Below are positions 19,575 through 31,762 of a DNA stretch of 64,000 nucleotides, piece after piece. The position numbers and the translations under genes are program-made. Below the pieces are notes generated by a model. It made no database searches. It was not told where the DNA came from and saw only the letters and a program-made list of their open reading frames with translations. The DNA is from Lotus japonicus (taxonomy: Eukaryota; Streptophyta; Magnoliopsida; Fabales; Fabaceae), in NCBI RefSeq assembly GCF_012489685.1, contig NC_080045.1:45590627-45654626 (forward strand), in the 5' to 3' direction. The first letter of the stretch is position 1. Each line of letters begins with the position of its first letter.

Positions 19575-22433
19575 CTAAGATTTGTCAGAACGGCGCAGAA
19601 GTTCCATCATCATGTGCTTCATCTCAATCAGCATGGATTCATGAGTGTCAAGACGTTGTTCCATGATGTCGAGTCTGGATGAGCTTGTCGGAGTAGAGCT
19701 GGAAGGAACGTTCTGAGCAGCTTGAGGTTCTGGAATGGAAGCAGAAGCAGCAGGAGTAAACAGAATTGGTGCAAGTCGCTCTGCCTCAGCCTCAGCTTCA
19801 AGACGTTCTGCCTCAAGTCTGGCTTGTTCAGCCTGAGCTGCTGCTTGACGGGCAGCTTCTTCTTCTTGTTCTTTCTGTCTCTTGGCTTCTTCAATGGCTT
19901 CAAGAAGCTTGGTTCTCTGTTCGAGTTCATGAAGAGCCACCCTCCTAGCATACCTTTGCTTTGCAGCCTCAATGCTCTGACTTCCCTCTGCATGCAGGAG
20001 CTGCAGCATAACGGGAAACTGAGCCACCAGCCAAGTGCTCAACTCGTTCCACTCATCAGCCACATTTTCAGCATTCTCACTGAGGTCAGTCTGACCGTGC
20101 ACATTGCGGAGCCTCAAGGAGGCTTCATGATTGAAAATATTGATGCACTCAGAGAGAGATGTGGGTTGAAGGTGAGTATAGGGAATGATGGAGAGGTTGG
20201 GTGCAGGAGAGGCTGGGTGATTGCTGCTATGAGCTTCAGAGGCACCTTGTGGAGAACCAATGTTAATTATGGGAGCATTGGGTTCAGAGGTTCCACGGTG
20301 AGGGTCTGAAGTTTCAACCAGAGGGTGAGGTGATCTAACCGAGGATTGGTTAGATACTGATTGTTCAGGTTCAGGGTCTGGTTGAATTGGCTCTTGTTGG
20401 TCAGGGACAGGGTGAGCCTGTTGGACTAAGGGGTCTGCCTCTTGGATAGGATTGGCCAAGATAGGCTCATCTGGGTCAACTAGACGTTCAGGTCTAGGGC
20501 CAGGATATTGCCTAGGGCTTGGACAGGTAAGGTAATGTTCTTCCAAGGCAGATACCTTCTCTTTCCTAACCTCCATGAATTTTCTAAGGGATTCAGAGTT
20601 ATTGGAGGGAGAAGAGTCAACAGTATTGATTGGGAAGGATACAGGTGTAAAGGCTGTTGATGAGTCTGTATCCGTGGTTCTGGCAGCAGGACGTTCTGAT
20701 GCTCTGGGAGCAGAGGGATCAGACGTTCTGGGTTGTGGATCTGTTGGTTTGGGTTCTGGTTGGTTTTGGATGATGGGTTCAGAAAGTAATGGGTCGTATG
20801 GAATGGTGAGGAGAGAGGTTGGATCTTCTGACCTAGAAGGTTGGTTCTGAAGCAAATTCCAGAGTGGTGCTTCAGTAGGAAAAGGTTGAAAGAATGAAGA
20901 TCTTGGGGAATGTGGTGGAGTGGTGGTTTGTGCGGCTGGCTGGGATTCAGGAATAGGAGTGAGGGGATTTGAAGAGTGTTGGAGTAAGGCAGAAATTGGG
21001 AGTGCATCAAATAAATTCAAATCATTCAAATCATCATCAGAGGTAAGTGCAGGCTTACTTGTATGTGCTGATGATCGAGTCACTCTGGCAGGAGGTTCAG
21101 TCCTTCTGACCTCTGCAGCAGCTGGTTCCACCCGAGTAGGCTTCACCACAATTCTGACTTTCTTCTGCTTCTTCTTTGGAGGACCATCCTCACTATCATC
21201 ACCATCATCATCATCAGGCTTGCTCTTCGCCTTCTTGACCAGAGGGACATCAGATTCCTCTGAGGATTCGTCCAGAACCATCTTCCTCTTGGTTTTCTTC
21301 TTGGGAGGAGAAGGAAACTCTGGAGCTGGTGGAAGTCTGCTGACGAAATCATCAAGGTCAATCTCGAATCCTTGAGCCCTGAGGTCTTCAACATAGCATC
21401 TGATGGCTTCAGGATGGTCTGCTTGAGTCCACAGAGGGTAGTCATTCAGAGGCATTCTTCTTCCTCTGATCTCAGAAGATGTGTCCTCATGAGCAGGAGC
21501 AATCTTCTTCTGGACCAAACCCATCTTCTTCAGAGAGTTGGCGGTGAAGACATCGCTTACAATTGTGCTCAAGTCCTCTGTGCAACCAGCATTGATCAAA
21601 TCTTGCACCAGGTTGCTTTCAATCAGAAAGTCTGAGAGCAGCCTCCCAAAAGGGATATATTTGATGGCTGACTTGATGGAGGAGGTGGTGCGAGACTTCC
21701 GGATGCATTCCTTCAAATAGGAGAACAGGAAGTAAGGAAGGCAGATCTTCTCCTTGTCTTGAATGAAGAACAGCATCGCCTTCTGATTGAAGTTGATGTA
21801 GTCTGGAGAACTGCCCTTTGGTCGTTGATTGATGCAGTTGAGCAGGATCTTGTGCCAGATTCTCAGTTTGGGGTGAAGGTCCATCACCTTGTAACTCGTC
21901 TTGCCCGGTTTGAAAGTGGTGTACAGGGCCTTGTTGACGATGTCCTTGGTTCTGGGTTTCAGCTTCGATTCCGTCAATGAGAACCGATACCCATGAGCAG
22001 TTTCTGCACCAAGCAGATTCACGAAGGACTTCTCCGTGATGATGATCTTCCTACCCAGTATGTAAGAAACCACCTGAGTGTCATCACAATCAGCGTGCTT
22101 CCAGAATTCCTTTACCAGCTTCTCAAACACCGGTCCTCGAAGTCGATTGAAGTAGTTTCCCCAACCTTGAGCTTGGACTTCAGGACGGAGATCAAACCCA
22201 TTTGCAGCCAAGTTGTCGAGGTTGAATCTCCATTCTGCAAGGACTTGGAGTTCCTCAGGAGGAAATACACAGTGAACGGCACAGCCCCGTTCTGCTATAG
22301 GAACAATCTCCTCTTGAGCTTGAGCTTGTTCTTGTGCTGGGTTCTCAGAGCCCCGTTGACCCGTTGCCAAACCAACTACCATGTGAGGGAACTGAGGTGC
22401 ATCTGCAGTAGATCTGCTGGTTTGTCTCACCAT
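19575..22433 (-). CDS. Sirevirus env-like protein, first copy
   Basis: 952 residues. An N-terminal domain at about 60-300 (FNLDNLAANGFDLRPEVQ, GWGNYFNRLRGP, KSFVNLLGAE) matches what is called 'putative plant transposon protein' (PF20167) from memory. Basic NLS-like clusters KKKTKRK (378-384) and KKKQKK (420-425) follow, then a long Pro/Ser/Thr-rich stretch and an Ala/Glu coiled coil at about 815-895. There is no signal peptide or clear membrane segment, so 'env' here is a positional name. It lies downstream of pol in the same direction, as in SIRE1-type elements. Confidence 0.82.
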   Translation of the reverse strand: MVRQTSRSTADAPQFPHMVVGLATGQRGSENPAQEQAQAQEEIVPIAERGCAVHCVFPPEELQVLAEWRFNLDNLAANGFDLRPEVQAQGWGNYFNRLRGPVFEKLVKEFWKHADCDDTQVVSYILGRKIIITEKSFVNLLGAETAHGYRFSLTESKLKPRTKDIVNKALYTTFKPGKTSYKVMDLHPKLRIWHKILLNCINQRPKGSSPDYINFNQKAMLFFIQDKEKICLPYFLFSYLKECIRKSRTTSSIKSAIKYIPFGRLLSDFLIESNLVQDLINAGCTEDLSTIVSDVFTANSLKKMGLVQKKIAPAHEDTSSEIRGRRMPLNDYPLWTQADHPEAIRCYVEDLRAQGFEIDLDDFVSRLPPAPEFPSPPKKKTKRKMVLDESSEESDVPLVKKAKSKPDDDDGDDSEDGPPKKKQKKVRIVVKPTRVEPAAAEVRRTEPPARVTRSSAHTSKPALTSDDDLNDLNLFDALPISALLQHSSNPLTPIPESQPAAQTTTPPHSPRSSFFQPFPTEAPLWNLLQNQPSRSEDPTSLLTIPYDPLLSEPIIQNQPEPKPTDPQPRTSDPSAPRASERPAARTTDTDSSTAFTPVSFPINTVDSSPSNNSESLRKFMEVRKEKVSALEEHYLTCPSPRQYPGPRPERLVDPDEPILANPIQEADPLVQQAHPVPDQQEPIQPDPEPEQSVSNQSSVRSPHPLVETSDPHRGTSEPNAPIINIGSPQGASEAHSSNHPASPAPNLSIIPYTHLQPTSLSECINIFNHEASLRLRNVHGQTDLSENAENVADEWNELSTWLVAQFPVMLQLLHAEGSQSIEAAKQRYARRVALHELEQRTKLLEAIEEAKRQKEQEEEAARQAAAQAEQARLEAERLEAEAEAERLAPILFTPAASASIPEPQAAQNVPSSSTPTSSSRLDIMEQRLDTHESMLIEMKHMMMELLRRSDKS

Positions 22434-22877
22434 CTTGAAGAGGTTGAAGGTTTGAGGTAGAAGATGAAGTTTGAAGGATGAAGAGAGATCGAGAGAGAAA
22501 TCACGAAGGAGGCGGTTTTGAAAAGCAGAGAGTGCGAGAGTGAAAACCGAAGTGTGAGAGAACGTGTGTGTGTATAGTGGGTTTTATCAAATAACCGTTG
22601 TTGATTCAAAAAGCACTTTAAGATCAACGGTTGAAAATTAAAGATAGACAGTAACAGTAAAATACACAATCACACGCAGGAGATAAGCATATCTACACGC
22701 AATCATAACAGACTGTCACACGGGCACAAGGAACTATGCATCAGAAATTCTGACGCACGTGTTGTTGTCTCAGCTTCAGAGTCAGTACCAGTGGGCACAC
22801 ACACTCTGATTGAGTTACCTTCTGGACTAGACATCTTCTGATCAAGAAGTATCATAGTCAGAGGTTCTGATCTATCT

Positions 22878-25800
22878 TCACTCTGGACAAAAGTCCATGT
22901 TTAGATTTTTCAGAATAAAATTAAATCTATCTTCAGCTAAGGGCTTTGTAAAGATATCTGCCCATTGATGGTCAGTATCAACAAACTTCAGAAGAAGTAC
23001 GCCCTTCTGCACATAATCTCTAATGAAGTGATACTTTACCTCAATGTGCTTTGCCCTTGAATGCAAGATAGGATTCTTGCTCAACGAAATTGCAGCAGTG
23101 TTATCACAATAGATTGGGATATTGCTCTCAAGGATCTGATAATCCTCCAGCTGATGTTTCATCCAGAGCATTTGAGTGCTGCATATTGCTGCTGAGATAT
23201 ATTCTGCCTCTGCAGTTGATAGAGCAATGGTTGATTGCCTCTTGCTTGCCCATGAGACTAGATTGCTTCCCAGAAATTGACAATTTCCAGAAGTACTTTT
23301 TCTCTCTGTTCTATCTCCAGCATAATCAGCATCACAATAACCTGAAAGCTTATACTCTGATGTTTTCTTATACATCAAGCCAAGGTTAGTGGTGCCTTTC
23401 AGATACCTTAGGATCCTCTTAACAGCAGTTAAGTGGGTTTCCCTTGGATCTGATTGGAAACGAGCACATAAATGAACACTAAATAATATGTCTGGCCTAG
23501 ATGCAGTTAAGTACAGAAGTGAACCTATCATGCCACGATAGAGCTTCTGACATACTTTACCACTTATATCTTCTTTTTCCAGAATGCATGTTGGATGCAT
23601 TGGAGTCTTGGCCACTGTAGATTCCAGCATATTGAACTTCTTCAGAAGTTCTTTAGTGTACTTGCTCTGATGGATATATGTTCCTTCTGGTGTTTGATTA
23701 ACTTGTATTCCCAGAAAGTACTTTAATTCTCCCATCATACTCATCTCAAATTCAGCCTGCATCATCTCAGAAAATTCTTTGCATAGAGATTGATTAGCAG
23801 AACCAAATATAATATCATCAACATAAATTTGCACAATTAAGATATCATCTTTATAAGTCTTGCAAAAGAGAGTTGTATCTACTTTACCCCTTACAAACTC
23901 ATTCTCCAGAAGGAATGAGCTAAGTCTCTCATACCATGCTCTGGGAGCTTGCTTCAGACCGTAGAGTGATTTCTTCAATTTGAACACATGGTCTGGTTTC
24001 TTTTCATCTTCAAAACCTGGGGGTTGATGAACATAGACTTCCTCTGAGATATAACCATTTAGGAAGGCACTCTTTACGTCCATCTGATGTAGAACTATGT
24101 TGTGATTTACTGAGAAAGAAATCAATAGTCTGATTGCCTCCAGTCTTGCTACTGGAGCAAATGTTTCAGTGTAGTCTATTCCTTCCTGCTGGCTGTAGCC
24201 TTGAGCAACTAGCCTTGCCTTGTTTCTGACTACATCTCCTTTCTCATTTAGCTTGTTTCTGAATACCCATTTCGTTCCAATAACGTGGACATTCTCAGGC
24301 TTCTTCACTAAGCTCCAAACATCGTTCTTGGAAAATTGATTCAATTCTTCTTCCATGGCCAGAATCCAATCCTGTCCTGAAGAGCTTCATCTATGGACTT
24401 GGGTTCAATTAAGGACACCAATCCTTTCAGACTCAGCAAGGTCTCTTCAGAGGGTCTGAAGGCAGATCTGGTTCTGACTGGTTCATCTTTGTTGCCCAGA
24501 ATCAATTCCTTAGGATGAGCTGCAGTGATTCTGCTCTTCTTCAGAGTTTGTGAGTTAGAGGGACCAGCTTCTTCCTCTGGTTCATCTTCCTCTGGCTCAA
24601 CTTCCTCTGGAGCTTTGCCTTTGTCAGAAACATTAATGCTTAAATCTGCAAACTTTTCAACTAGCTTTGACTGGTCAGAGTCAAGCTTATCATCAAATCT
24701 AACATGAATAATTCTTCAATAGTTTAGCATCAGTATTATAAAATCTAAAACCTTTAGATCTATCAGAATAACCAAGTAATAGACACTTAGAAGATTTAGC
24801 ATCAAATTTATGCAATCTATCCTTAGTATTGAGAACATAACAAACACAGCCAAAAGGATGAAAATAAGAAATGTTGGGTTTTATGTTCTTCCACAATCAT
24901 AAGGAGTCTTATTCAGAATTGGTCTCACAGAGATTCTGTTCTGAATGTAACATGCTGTATTTACTGCCTCTGCCCAAAAGTGCTTAGCCATGCCAGTTTC
25001 TTGGAGCATGGTTCTAGCCATCTCCTGAAGAGTTCTGTCTTCCTCTCAACAACACCATTTTGTTGAGAGTTCTGGACAAGGAGAAATCATGGTGCAATTC
25101 CATAGGAATCAAACAGACTCTCAAACTTGTCATTCTCGAAACTCTCCACCATGGTCACTTCTGACACGCACAATTCTACAAGCCTTCTCGTTTTGCACTT
25201 GAGCAATGAAGGTAGAGAACACAGCATGAGACTCATCCTTGCGGGTTAGAAACTTTACCCATGTCCAGCGGCTATAGTCATCAACGATAACCATCCCATA
25301 TCTCTTGCCACCTATAGACTCAGTTTCACTGGTCCAAACAGGTCATATGCAGAAGTTCTAACGGCCTTGAGGTTGAGACAACATTCTTTGCCTTGAAAGG
25401 GACTTTTGTGAATTTGCCTTTCTGACATGCTTCACAAAGAGCGTCTGAAGCGAACTTCAGATGGGTAAGCCCCTGACAAGGTTTAGCTTGCTCAGCTGAG
25501 AAATCTTTCTCATACTGGCATGCCCTAACCGTCTATGCCATACCCACTCTCTTCATTAACAGACAGAAGGCACTTCACATTCTGAGCCTCCAACTCAATA
25601 ATCTGATCTTATAGATGTTGTTCTTCCTCTTGCTGTTAAACAGAACAGACCATCGATCTGACTTACAGCCCGGCAGGACTTTTGATTGAATATAACATCA
25701 TAACCCTTGTCAGCTAATTGACTTATAGACAATAAGTTATGTGTTAAGTCGTCTACCAATAAAAACATTATCAATGCATGGACTACTATCTACACAAAAT

Positions 25801-25974
25801 AGTACCAGTACCAATAATTTTACCCTTTTCATTTCCTCCAAAGCCAACTTCGCCTCCAGGCTTAAGTTTTAGCTCTCGGAACATACGCTTTTCTCCCGTC
25901 ATGTGACGCGAGCATCCACTGTCCAGATACCATGATTGGTGTTTCAGTGGAGCTATCAAGGATATCTGCAACAT
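22878..25974 (-). pseudogene. Sirevirus pol, first copy, broken by many small indels
   Basis: The RT/RNase H end (24,356-22,878) is open and identical to copy two. Upstream of 24,360 the protease, integrase and linker are cut into short frames by one-base changes compared with 38,171-36,540, for example in the integrase region 25,030-25,200. The changes are concentrated towards the N gap, suggesting poor consensus rather than decay. Confidence 0.85.
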
Positions 25975-26677
25975 AGATAATCTTGTCCTTAGGTACCCAC
26001 TTTCTGGGTCCTCTTTTGTTAGTTACCCCAAAGGTTCTGATCACCTTGGGTGTCTCAACATGATATTTTAAAGGAATATTTGCATGATATTTAGTCATAG
26101 AGAAAGATCCCTTTTTAAGAGGGTTTTTAGCAACTTCAGTAGGTACAGGATCAGGCAATATGGTACCAGAGGGAACAAAGCATTCATACAAGGATTTAGC
26201 TTTAGACACAGAAGGCTCATTTCTAATTGGTTTAGAATAGCCTATGCCATGCATTCCATTTTTTGCTTACACCATAGATCATTGAAGCCATTAAGCTTCT
26301 ATCTACGCTTTTAGCCAGGAATCTTTGAAAAGATTTTTTCATACTTAGATTCATGCTTACTATCAGAGGCATCGCAGGCAATAACTTCTTCTAACTTTGC
26401 AATTTGATTCTTAAGCACAGAGTTAGAATTAACTAAAGCATGGTTATCATTTTTCAAATCAGATATGATTTTCTCATGTTCAGAAGGAGTTTTAGAAACA
26501 GCAGATAAGTTCTTTTTCAGCTTCTTATGCTTAGACAACAAGGAGTTATTACTTATCCATGATATCAGACAAGGCATGTTTCAGTTCAGAGGTAGAGAAG
26601 GAAGCAAATACCTCATTTTCATCGTCAGAGTCTGGATCTCCTTCTGATTCTGAGTCAGAGTCAACAGCTTCCTTTGA
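25862..26677 (-). pseudogene. Sirevirus gag C-terminal part, first copy, cut by gap
   Basis: Corresponds to the gag end at 38,059-38,871. Only pieces are open, and an extra base near 26,330 splits the frame. The zinc knuckle and gag core would lie beyond the gap. Confidence 0.8.
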
Positions 26678-26777
26678 NNNNNNNNNNNNNNNNNNNNNNN
26701 NNNNNNNNNNNNNNNNNNNNNNNNNNNNNNNNNNNNNNNNNNNNNNNNNNNNNNNNNNNNNNNNNNNNNNNNNNNNN
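26678..26777. other. Assembly gap of exactly 100 N
   Basis: One hundred N bases, the usual placeholder for a gap of unknown size. Sequence left of it (14,586-26,677) and right of it (26,778-38,871) are near-identical copies in the same orientation. Confidence 0.99.
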
Positions 26778-29136
26778 TTTTATTAATTGCAAGTTTTATT
26801 TAAACCTTTTACATTAAGCAATAATAAATGCAAACACATTTTTCATGACTAAATGAGTATCTTACACTCACTACTCTCACTAGCCATGTTGGAATTAAAA
26901 ATATGCTCCAATGATAATAGATATGTGGACTGGGTGGGGCATAAAGACCTCCATGCCCGCCCACAACAAGCAATCAGCTGGGCGGAGGAAGACATGGCGG
27001 GAACTGACGAAATACCGAGGATTCTCGCTCCTTTAAGTGGACCGGCAAGCCAGCTGGAAGATTCTCTTGGATTTGTCCTATGTGCATAGGGATTTGGGCC
27101 CTGGTTGTCAGGCCCAAATGTAGGAAAAGTCCATATCATGACCCTACCCTCTATAAAAGGGAAGGTCATCACCTTGTACAAAGAACTTTTTTTACACTTA
27201 ATGAGAATATTCCCTTTTATTACATCTTTGCTATTTTAGTGCTCTGCTAGGGTTTGCTTTTTGTACCTTTCTCACTTAAGCTTACCTTAGAGCGCAACAT
27301 TAGCGCCGTCTGTGGGGATCGAATCCACGACCACGTGGTACCAAGGCCTGGTCCATATCAAAACTCCAAACCTGGATTCCAGAATACATGGCATAGAAAT
27401 CCCCAAGGTACCACTACAGCCTCGGCTGGTCAACATGTTGCTTCGCCAAATACGGTTCCACTTACTAAACTGAATGTGCCCCTTAGCACCATATTGAAAG
27501 CAGTTGGACAGACAAATGTTGTGCAATATCCGTCACCACCTCGGTGACCACCAACTAATGTGGACACAAACAGATGGTGTGAGTACCACAAAACGTTGGG
27601 TCACACCACGGATAATTGTTGGAACTTGCGGCGGGAGATTGAATCGACTAATTAAGGCTGGCCATCTGGCAAATTTTGTTAAAGATGCAGCAACGCCAGA
27701 GGCCGCCAAGGTAACTCAAGGAGACAAAGGAAAAGGAAAAGAGATAGTAGAAGAATTGGGCGACCCTGTTGAGGAATGCTCATCCATTGCAGGAGGGTTT
27801 GGAGGAGGCGCGATTTTAGCAAGGCTAGAAAGCGTTATGTGGCAGCAGTACATTCTGTGCACGAAGCATACGAAGGCGAATGTTGGTTGAATCACTCTCC
27901 AATCATATTCACCCCTCAAGATTTTGCACATGTAATTCCCCATGACAATGACCCGATTGTTGTAACAATCAAGATTAACAATTACATGACGAAGAAAGTG
28001 TTTTTAGATCAGGGATCTTCGGCAGACATCATTTATGGAGATGCCTTTGATCGCCTGGGGCTAAAAGAGTCAGATTTGAAACCATATAAAGGAACCCTGG
28101 TGGGATTTACAGGGGATCGTGTCAATGTGCGGGATACGCGGAAATACCAACAGCCTTTGGTGAAGGGGAGTTTGTCAAGAAATTTCAAGTCAAGTACCTA
28201 GTATTGGCGTGTAGAGCTAATTACAATGTACTTTTGGGGCGGGACACTCTTAACAAATTATGCGCTGTAATTTCAACCGCTCATTTAACTATCAAATACC
28301 CAGCCTGCAATGGGAAGATCGGTGTCCTTCGCATGGATCAGAATGCGGCGAGAGAATGTTACCTAAGAAGTGTGGCGCTCTACGGGCGAAAGGCCGCCAA
28401 GGAAAGCCACCGTATCACAGAAAGTTTTCCACAAGAAGGGTTTAGTTTAGACCGAAGGGATGATGCTGACGATTTCCGCCCACAACCTTTGGAAGAAACC
28501 AAATCAGCGCAAGTCAAGGATAAGGTATTGAAAATCGGCAGCTGTTTAACAAAAGAACAGGAGGAAAGGTTGATCACCCTTTTGGGCGATAATCTAGATC
28601 TCTTTGCCTGAAAAATTAATGATGTACCAGGAATTGACCCCAATGTGATCACTCATAAACTGGCCATACGGCCAGGGGCAACACCAGTCATCCAGCCAAG
28701 GCGAAGGATGAGTGATGAAAAGAACAAGGCGGTGCAAGTAGAAACTGAAAAGTTAATCAAGGCCCAATTCATTCGCGAGGTGCAGTACCCAACCTGGCTC
28801 GCCAACGTAGTGATGGTCAAGAAAGCCAATGGGAAGTGGAGAATGTGCACGGATTACACAAGCCTGAACAAAGTGTGTCCCAAAGATTCATATCCTCTTC
28901 CCAATGTTGATAAATTTGTGGATGGGGCTTCCGGAAATGAACTTTTAAGTCTCATGGATGCGTACTCTGGGTATAATCAAATCATGATGCATCCTTCAGA
29001 CGAGGAAAGTACGACGTTCATGACTAATCAGGCGAATTATTGTTACAAAACTATGCCTTTGGTTTAAAAAATGCGGGAGCTACATACCAACGCCTCATGG
29101 ATAAAAAAATTTCGAGCTAAGTTGGAAGGAACATGG
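26778..29136 (+). repeat. Second copy of the MITE flank and element B 5' part
   Basis: Repeats 14,586-16,948: left flank, 5' LTR (26,954-27,299), primer site, zinc knuckle, protease and the first half of RT, ending at the same Sirevirus junction. One-base indels relative to copy one are frequent here: an extra A near 27,642, loss of a T near 27,817, loss of a G near 28,132, loss of a T near 29,060. They break the ORFs at 27,504-27,890, 27,776-28,201 and 28,204-28,611. No independent gene content. Confidence 0.9.
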
Positions 29137-30350
29137 TGAAGGTATGAAAAACGGTAGAAAGGGGGGTTTGAATAACGTTTTCAGTACAAAACTACCACCT
29201 TAAAGATTTTAACAAATCTTTTCGAGAACTAAGTGCCAAAAGATAGAGATAGAAAAGCACACAAGGATTTTATCCTGGTTCACTTGATAAATCACTCAAG
29301 CTACTCCAGTCCACCCGTTAAGGTGATTTCTTCCTTCTTAGAATGAAGGCAATCCACTAATCAGGTAAGAGTTACAACTGCACTTGAAACCTACAAGTGA
29401 CTAACAATTACACTGACTTAGCTCACACTAAGATTCACTCTCTTAGTCTTCTCTAGGATCCGATCAACCTTGATCTCCTAAAGGAAAATCAAACAACTGT
29501 TTGAGGTTGGTGTTTACAAGGGTTTGCTTCTGAATAAGCTGAGTGTAAACTAAATAAATTACAAGATGAAAGAAAGCTTAGAATATTTTGAATATCTTGC
29601 GCGTGTGTTGCTTCTTCTTAGTTTCTTAGCCGCTTCTTTCAATCTTCAGCCTCTATATATACTCCAAGGATTAGGGTTGAGCGTTGCATGGGAAATGCTA
29701 CCGTTGGAGGGCAGTTCTGGAAAATCCAGCTTCTGCTATGGCTGAGAACGTTAGGTAGGTCGTCAGGGAGGTACAGTTGCTTTTGTACTTGGATAGCGAC
29801 GCGACCTTTAAACCTAGGAGACTTCTGATCAGAGGGATGCTTCGTATAGGAACTTGTGAAGCCGGTTGATCAGAGTCAGAGTGATAGCACAGATCCTCTG
29901 ACCATTGTATCTTCTGATTCTGAACTCAGAGGGAAGAACATGGCCTTCAGAGTTTCTTGCTTCTGGACTTCAGAGTTTCCACTATTCAGCTTCTGGATCT
30001 TCAGAGTCTTCTACACCATCAGAACATCTGAACCTTCAGTGTTTCTTGGTTGTCAGAACTTCTGGATCTTCAGAGCTTCTAGCGACTGAGTCCACATCAG
30101 AGTTTGTATAGCTTCAGATCTTCTGACGCTTTTCCACTGTTCATACTAAACATGGTGAATGCGAAAGCGTTGCTTGGGTTACCCTTTATACACAGTGCTT
30201 CTGATTTGTGTGAAATTGAGTCAGGGTCAGAGCCTGTAAATAGCACACTCAGAAAAACACGTTAGAGTACCACAATTGTTCATATCAAAAGATTAACTTG
30301 TAATCATCAAAACATAGAGTTGTACTACTAGATCAAAACTTGATCTTACA
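29137..30350 (-). repeat. Sirevirus 3' LTR, second copy
   Basis: 1,214 bp, TGAAGG...CTTACA, matching 16,949-18,162. It differs from the 5' LTR at one noticed site. Followed by the polypurine tract on the minus strand at 30,351-30,365. Confidence 0.95.
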
Positions 30351-31092
30351 ATCTCCCCCTTTTTGATGATGACAAAACTAAGATTTTTGATGAACAATTC
30401 TTAAACATTAAACTGAATTCACTCAGAGTTTAGAGATATAGAATAAGACTTATCCTGATGTGAATAGTTTATCTTGCTCATTCTGAATTCAAGTCACTGC
30501 TTGATTCTGAGCTTAGCTCCCCCTGAATCTAATACTTGATGAAAACGTTAGTAAAGTCTAGATTCTGAGCTAAATCATATAAGAGTTCAGAGTGAAAAGC
30601 TTATGACATAGATGAAAAACGAATAATCAGAGCGCATAAGTGATCAGAGTCATGGACAAGGTATCAGAGTCTTGGGTATCAGAGTCAACTTAGAATCACT
30701 TCAGAAGAAGTGAAATGTATTCCTTGTATTTGCCCAGTGACACATCTATGGTCATGAAGGTGGAACTCTTAAAATCTCCAAAAGAAAAATAAGTCACACT
30801 AACACATCTTACACATCAAAAACTGGGTTTACTCCCCCTTTTTGTCATAAGCAAATAGCTCGGGGTGTGAAAAACTTAGCTTGAAGTACAAGGTACTCCC
30901 CCTTAGAGAAGGTCTAAGTTGAAAGAAAATGAAGACGATGTAAGAATCAGAGTGAGGTGATAATAAATAGAAGAGTTAATGCAAGGGATGAACGTTTACC
31001 ACCGGTCAAGTGAGTAAATAGAAGGGTCAGTTACCAAGAACTTAACCTCGAGAAACTGTAAGAGCATTAACTTTCAGAGAGAAAGTGAAACC
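30351..31092 (-). other. Sirevirus 3' untranslated region with multiple purine tracts
   Basis: Copy of 18,163-18,904. It holds the main polypurine tract and at least three more AGGGGGAG-type tracts on the minus strand, at about 30,514, 30,830 and 30,894. TCAGAG words repeat at 30,625-30,690. No sense ORF. Duplicated polypurine tracts are a described trait of Sireviruses (from memory). Confidence 0.65.
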
Positions 31093-31100
31093 TATATAAA
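31093..31100 (+). promoter_or_regulatory. TATA box of the Sirevirus antisense ORF, second copy
   Basis: TATATAAA, 55 bp upstream of the ATG at 31,155; same arrangement as at 18,905. Confidence 0.55.
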
Positions 31101-31154
31101 GCGTTGGAGAGAAAGGTAAGCTTCACATCTCGAATAATTTTCAGTAAGAAAGAA

Positions 31155-31547
31155 ATGGCATCATACAGAATGGCATTAGAAGAGCTCAGAAGGAAGGCGT
31201 TTGAGGAAGATATGTTCCTCAATATTAGGCATCCCGATGGTACAAAGACCATACAAGAGCTGACGAAGACACTGCTTGAAGAAGATCTTGGTCCAGGGAT
31301 GGAGAAAGATCTGAAGGAGTTCCTCTGCTTCGTGGAAGAGATTCAGGAGCTTTGCCAGCGGGAGCTGAATCTGCTGGAAGAGAAGGAAACTGTGGAAAAG
31401 AGACTCAAGACGACAGAAGATAGTCTAGAAAAAGATGATCTGAGCATCAAACTCAGCAACATAGAGTATGCATTGGATCGTCTGGAGAAGGAAAGAGTGG
31501 AGCAGCACCAAGAATGCAGAAGAATGAGGAAGGATCCTCCATTCTAG
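31155..31547 (+). CDS. Sirevirus antisense coiled-coil ORF, second copy
   Basis: 130 residues, identical to the ORF at 18,967. An in-frame ATG at 31,104 would add 17 residues but lies about where transcription should start. The stop at 31,547 is about 215 bp from the stop of the convergent env-like gene. The ORF is preserved without stops in an otherwise intact element. No known domain is recognised apart from the resemblance to the element A ORF. Confidence 0.62.
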   Translation: MASYRMALEELRRKAFEEDMFLNIRHPDGTKTIQELTKTLLEEDLGPGMEKDLKEFLCFVEEIQELCQRELNLLEEKETVEKRLKTTEDSLEKDDLSIKLSNIEYALDRLEKERVEQHQECRRMRKDPPF

Positions 31548-31762
31548 ATATAGGGAATAATGTATGATGAAAAGAATTATGATTGACTCATAGAACAATT
31601 ATGAATAAAACAGGTTTTGCAAACATATGTGACACAAATATATATAGATATATGCATATAGAATCACAAATGAACAAATTAAAGTAAGTAAATAAGCAGA
31701 GTTTAAATAAAACAACGTTAAATAAAAAGGAAAAGGAAGAAAAAGAAGAGATCCTAAAAAAA

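Larger units (their letters stand above)
16949..26677 (-). mobile_element. Sirevirus (Ty1/copia), first copy, truncated at the gap
   Basis: 3' LTR, antisense coiled-coil ORF, env-like gene, pol and part of gag, ending at the N gap. It is the same as 29,137-38,871 except for small indels, which cluster from about 24,360 to 26,677. Upstream it abuts the same RT position with the same CATGG as the second copy. It is best seen as a redundant, lower-quality contig end of the one element at 29,137-41,255. Confidence 0.88.

Noticed and set aside
19722..21980. Several plus-strand frames opposite the env-like gene
   Set aside because: They mirror low-complexity parts of the real minus-strand gene; repeated in copy two only because the DNA is repeated.
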